A stretch of 64,000 bases of DNA from Episyrphus balteatus (taxonomy: Eukaryota > Arthropoda > Insecta > Diptera > Syrphidae), in NCBI RefSeq assembly GCF_945859705.1, contig NC_079135.1, positions 37,745,679-37,809,678 on the forward strand. Direction: 5' to 3'. The position numbers were made by a program, and so were the translations under genes. Below, piece after piece: positions 60,198 to 64,000 of this stretch. Every line of letters begins with the position of its first letter. Position 1 is the first letter of the stretch. The notes under the pieces are model-generated. The model was not told the DNA's origin and did not search any database. It saw nothing but the letters and a program-made list of their open reading frames with translations.

Positions 60198-60666
60198 CAG
60201 AGATGGCAAAAATGGGATTTTTTTTTATTTCCTACATTTGTTACGTCTACTACATAAATGAGGTAGTTAACGTAGTTTAATGTAGTTAACGTAGTTAAAT
60301 GTAGCAGACGTAGCGCTAGACGTCAAAATGTAGTTTGAAATGCCAATTTTACCACCAAATTGTCAAAGTCTTATTCAAATCGAAATACATAGCTGTGATA
60401 GTGTGAATTTGAATAGAATATTTGAAACCAGATGGACCAGATGGATGGGTGGTTTCTTTGAAAAGGTTTTATTTTACTAAACCAAATTCTCACGAAAACA
60501 CAGCTATTTATTTTTTAATATTTTTGAAATTTAACGTTTTTTATGTAGTTATTGCACGTAGCAAATGTAGGTAGTACATGAAACAAATCAAGCGAGTAGT
60601 TTATTCGATTAACTACGCGTAGTTAACCGAGTAGATTACCTGACGTAATCTACTCTGCCATCTCTG
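60198..60666. mobile_element. hAT-type MITE with 8-bp target duplication
   Basis: CAGAGATGGCA…TGCCATCTCTG flanked by AACCCGAG (60190-60197, 60667-60674). 469 bp. The interior has many GTAGTTAACGTAGTT-like subterminal repeats. Confidence 0.9.
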
Positions 60667-60904
60667 AACCCGAGTCTAGCAAAACTCAATTTTAACAAAA
60701 ACATCAATGGTAAAATAACATACCTACATCTAACTTCTAAACAATTGGTTTAGAAGCAGTTCACCTATAAAATGATAAAACTTTTTTTATTTGGAAGTGA
60801 GAAATAACAAAAATCACATAAATAGCAAAAATAATAATAGGTACATTATTTTTAAAGCAATTTTAGAATTAATGAGATCACAGTTTATTAAAATTAAGTT
60901 ATGG

Positions 60905-61040
60905 GGACTTTTCACGTGCCGCGAAGCTTTTCGACCAGTGTGAACGTAAATCGCAGGCGACTACAGTGACAGTCCCCATAGAAAAATCCTAGTCGACCGA
61001 CATATCGTGCGGCTAAAATCGACTCGTGAAAAGTCGGCAT
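60905..61040. repeat. Possible short MITE
   Basis: GACTTTTCACG…CGTGAAAAGTC ends around a CpG-rich interior. No clear target duplication. Confidence 0.35.
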
Positions 61041-61221
61041 TACTATTCAATTATTACAGTTTTAAGATAGCACGATAAAAGCTTCATACAAATTTCGTAG
61101 GGCCAAGTTTTCATTGCCACTGGATTCGAAACATTGGGGGAAGCTAAAAGATCGGCATCAAAGAATTCATCATCATAAAACCACTATTTTATGCATTTTG
61201 TATGCATAAAATAGAGCATAA

Positions 61222-62378
61222 AGGCTTAACTACATTCACTTTTTGATTTCAAAAAGTGAAAAAGTGAAAAATACACACATACTACTAGCGACATCTTCAT
61301 ACGAAATTGAGTATCAAAATTGTGTTTAAAACTTTAAGATTATCTGTCATTTTTATGAAAAAAAATTGTGCAGTTATTAGTTTTTGTCTTGCGGTCAAGA
61401 TGTGAGTACTAACATTTTTGTTTTATTTCTTAAGATTTTATTATTTTTATTTTATAATTTCTTTTAAATATGTGGGCATAAAGAAACTTCATCATTGAAC
61501 TGTATGCATTCATTTCCGTTTTTCATCTAGCTCATCGCCACCGCTGGAAAAGAAAACAACAACCAAACCAAAGAGTCCCCGCTTTTCCGAGAAGCATCAC
61601 GACATGGTGTTTTCCAATTTAATTGGATTTTGTTATTGCGCTATTCATGCAAATACAAATATTGGAAATAAACACCACTTGCTGGGTGATGGTGTGGTCC
61701 AGTATGATAAGCTTTAAGGATAGATTTATTCTTGGAGTAGGAAATTGTGATTGGTGGTGGTGTTGCGGTGGCCGATAGAAATTTCTTTTTGGAGGTTACC
61801 ATCGAACTAATACCGTCTCCTCAGTCGGTGGAAAAGCAACGAAACAAAAAAGAAACCAAAGTGAAATAAGCAATTATTATGTATCTTTTGGGCCAAAGAA
61901 AAATTTTAAATTGAAAACATGTGTTCGGGTTTCATTTATTGTATTATACCGATTGTATCAAGATATGTGGCAGGAGGGCTACAGCTTCCAAGGCTATAGA
62001 AATGATATATTTTTACATCAAATCACAAAGGAAAACCTTTTGAAATTACAACAAACCTTTTAAAAGATTATGTTGGATTGGAATTTGTTTCGAATTTATA
62101 AATTTTTGTTGAAATTTTTTTTTGTTTACAAAACAAATCTGTCAAAAAAAGGCATGTTCATTGAAAACTATCCTTTGCAACGCCATCTAGCAATCATTTT
62201 CTTAAGTTGTTGGTTTGCATGTGTTGGTGTTTTCAAAAAGTGAAAAAGTAAAAGTTAAAAATGTTTTAACTTTCACTTTTGTTTTTCTGAGATGAAAGAT
62301 AGAATTTTGCAGTTTGTTGGTGAAAGACAAAACATTTTTTCACTTTTGTACTTTTTGAAGTTGAATGTAGTTAAGCCT
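61222..62378. mobile_element. 1.16 kb element with TAA target duplication
   Basis: AGGCTTAACTACATTCACTT…TTGAATGTAGTTAAGCCT flanked by TAA (61219-61221, 62379-62381). The subterminal regions are full of AAAAAGTGAAAAAGTGAAA repeats. The interior 61355-61870 looks like single-copy sequence with splice-like signals. Confidence 0.8.
61355..61717 (+). pseudogene. Possible captured two-exon gene fragment
   Basis: ATG at 61355 opens MKKNCAVISFCLAVK to a donor AAGAT|GTGAGT (61402). An acceptor TTTTTCATCTAG at 61530 leads in phase into SSPPLEKKTTTKPKSPRF and on to TAA at 61717. Further open pieces follow (61750-61870) in other frames. Family unknown; weak evidence. Confidence 0.25.
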
Positions 62379-62608
62379 TAAAGCTCCTCGGATAAACTTG
62401 GCGCAGGTCGACTCGTCCGACCTGCTCGACATCTTGATTGCAACTGAAATTACACTCGTCATCGTCAGTGTATTTCCTTATGAGACAAACGACAAACGTT
62501 TACTGAAATTCCAGTAAAATATTGTTGTATGTATTGCAAAAACAGCACATTTACCGAACGAAGAAAAACACTGATTTGTATGAAAAAATTGTAGTATGTG
62601 GTAATTTT

Positions 62609-62808
62609 TGTCGTATGTGCACGTTTTCTGTGCACTTACGACAAAAAGCTACTGAAAATGTTTGTAAGCCTACACATACGACAAAATGCATAGCGATTAT
62701 CTCGGAAACGGATACAGATATCGAAAAACGGATCACAGAACGAAGGAGAAAAAATCAATTAGCAAAACTGCATTCAAATCTCGAAACCTCAATTTTGCAC
62801 ATACGACA
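62609..62808. repeat. CATACGACA motif cluster 2
   Basis: TGTCGTATG at 62609 and CATACGACA at 62675 and 62800, plus a near copy (TTACGACA) at 62636, in the same head-to-head layout as cluster 1. Confidence 0.55.
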
Positions 62809-62839
62809 ATATTTTATCGAGGCGACGAAATATCAATTA

Positions 62840-63030
62840 AAAAAATGCATTTGAAATTTAAAAAAAATTTATTGCAACTAAAAATATTTTGCATTAAAAT
62901 AAAATGTTATTGCAATTGAAAAAAATTTGCATTTAAAAATTTTTTTTTATTGCAACTGAAAAATATTTGCATTGAAAAAAAATATTTATTGCAACTAAAA
63001 ATATTTTGCATTGAAATAAAAAATTTGCAT
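62840..63030 (+). repeat. TTGCAACTAAAAATATTTTGCATT tandem-like repeats
   Basis: About five units of ATTGCAACT(G)AAAAATATTTGCATT with variable A-runs. Confidence 0.6.
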
Positions 63031-63206
63031 GTGTCACTTTTTGAAAACTGACACGCGTCACTTTTGAAACTGACGCGTTTCAAAAGTGACGCATGTCAGT
63101 TTTCACAAAGTGACACGCGTCATTTTTTAAAAAAGTGACGCGCGTCAGTTTTCAAAAGTGACGGGGCGTCAGTTTTCAAAAGTGAGAAGCGTCAGTTTTC
63201 AAAAAT
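63030..63206 (+). repeat. AAAGTGACGCGCGTCAGTTTT array
   Basis: Six to seven units, each with a central palindrome such as TGACACGCGTCA or TGACGCGCGTCA between AAAAGT and TTTTC. CpG-rich in an AT-rich setting. Confidence 0.7.
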
Positions 63207-63519
63207 TCAAAAATCAAGGACTTTTCCAAAAATGCCAATCACTATGCTATCACTCGCACCAAAAAATTGCTTTAGGTTATTGATCTATCTCTATACAAAT
63301 ACCCACAATTAATAATAAACAAAAATACAACAAATTACTCAATTTCAATACTTGAGTGTCTGTTTCTTTTTTTGTTATCGTACCTAATTACGTAATCGCA
63401 TTAGAACAAGAACGAAGTAGTTTCAACGATAATCGTTTAACAAAATAGGGCCCCTGTTTTGTAAATCCACAATCTATTTTCTATCCTTTCCATAAGGAAC
63501 AATAACACAGCCACACAAA

Positions 63520-64000
63520 AAAATATAAAAGTTCTGACCTGGGGTTGCGACTAGGTTTTTCATATAGTTTTTGGGTCGCTGAAACCAAATCCGAAGTCAA
63601 TTTTGCCCTATCACGTCAGGTTTCTGAGATAACCTCATAAAATGTCATGAAAACAAAAATTTTTTTTCTCTGATCTGGGTGTGGGAATATGTTAATCATA
63701 TAGTTTTTGGATCGCTGAATCCAGATTCGAAGTCAATTTTGCCCTATCACGTCAGGTTTCTGAGATATCCTCAAAAAAATGTCAAAACCAAAAAAACAAA
63801 AGTTCTTATCTGGGGTTGCTACTAAGTTTTTCATATAGTTTTTGGGTCGCTGAAACCGAATCCGAAGTTTATTTTGGCGTATCACGTCAGGTTTTTGAAA
63901 TATCCTCAAAAAATGTCTAATCTCAAAAAAAAAGTTCTTATCTGACATTTTTTGAGGAGATCTAAAAAACCTGACGTGATACGGCATAAAAGAGTTCAGA
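63520..64000. repeat. 135-bp satellite-like array, truncated by the window edge
   Basis: GGGTCGCTGAA at 63573, 63709 (GGATCGCTGAA) and 63844 marks three units of 135-136 bp, each also with TATCACGTCAGGTTT. From 63944 an inverted copy begins (AACCTGACGTGATACGGC). Confidence 0.8.

Noticed and set aside
63030..64000. CRISPR array
   Set aside because: The repeats are in a eukaryotic genome, have no unique spacers and are satellite or minisatellite in type.

Overview
This is a window of AT-rich insect nuclear DNA, most probably from a brachyceran fly. The reasons are short introns of about 60 bp beside introns of 1.8 to 21.7 kb, fly-like start contexts (CAAAATG), TATA/Inr promoter spacing, the dispersed GTGGGCGTGGC intron motif, and protein sequences closest to dipteran families. 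Intergenic and intronic DNA is packed with miniature inverted-repeat elements (MITEs), foldback elements and DNA-transposon relics.

Layout: 1-8.8 kb is gene-free and dense in nested MITEs. From 8,814 to 34,028 (minus strand) lies an RBM12/SWAN-type multi-RRM RNA-binding protein gene. It has two coding exons: a 3.4 kb exon at the left and a 143-base first exon at 33,886-34,028, separated by a 21.7 kb intron full of foldback repeats. From 34.2 to 40 kb there are Tc1-like, pogo-like and other elements. At 40.3-43.5 kb (plus strand) is a two-exon gene for an unrecognised secreted K/E/P-rich protein, with a clear TATA box, a signal-peptide exon and a poly(A) signal. From 43.5 to 50 kb there is little coding evidence beyond one candidate exon near 48.2 kb.

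At 49.99-53.66 kb there is a nested palindrome. Two copies of one MITE sit at mirror-image sites in its two arms, and one copy is broken by a 2.35 kb inverted-repeat element with an 8-bp target duplication. That inner element carries a CpG-rich leader, a two-exon micro-ORF with a 61-bp intron, and a further MITE with tRNA-like Pol III boxes. At 53.9-54.6 kb (plus) is an OB-fold protein resembling Drosophila Verrocchio (STN1-like telomere capping). It converges on eIF2-beta (54.8-59.5 kb, minus, three coding exons). The right end (59.5-64 kb) has no gene and holds a hAT-type element, a 1.16 kb TAA-flanked element, motif arrays and a 135-bp satellite-like array that runs off the edge.

The four host genes do not form a pathway: an RNA-binding protein, a secreted protein, a telomere-cap candidate and a translation initiation factor. 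The most interesting content is the transposon stratigraphy, where insertions into known sequences reveal exact target duplications (TA, TTAA, TTA/TAA, 8 bp, 9 bp), and two elements whose interiors look like captured spliced gene pieces.
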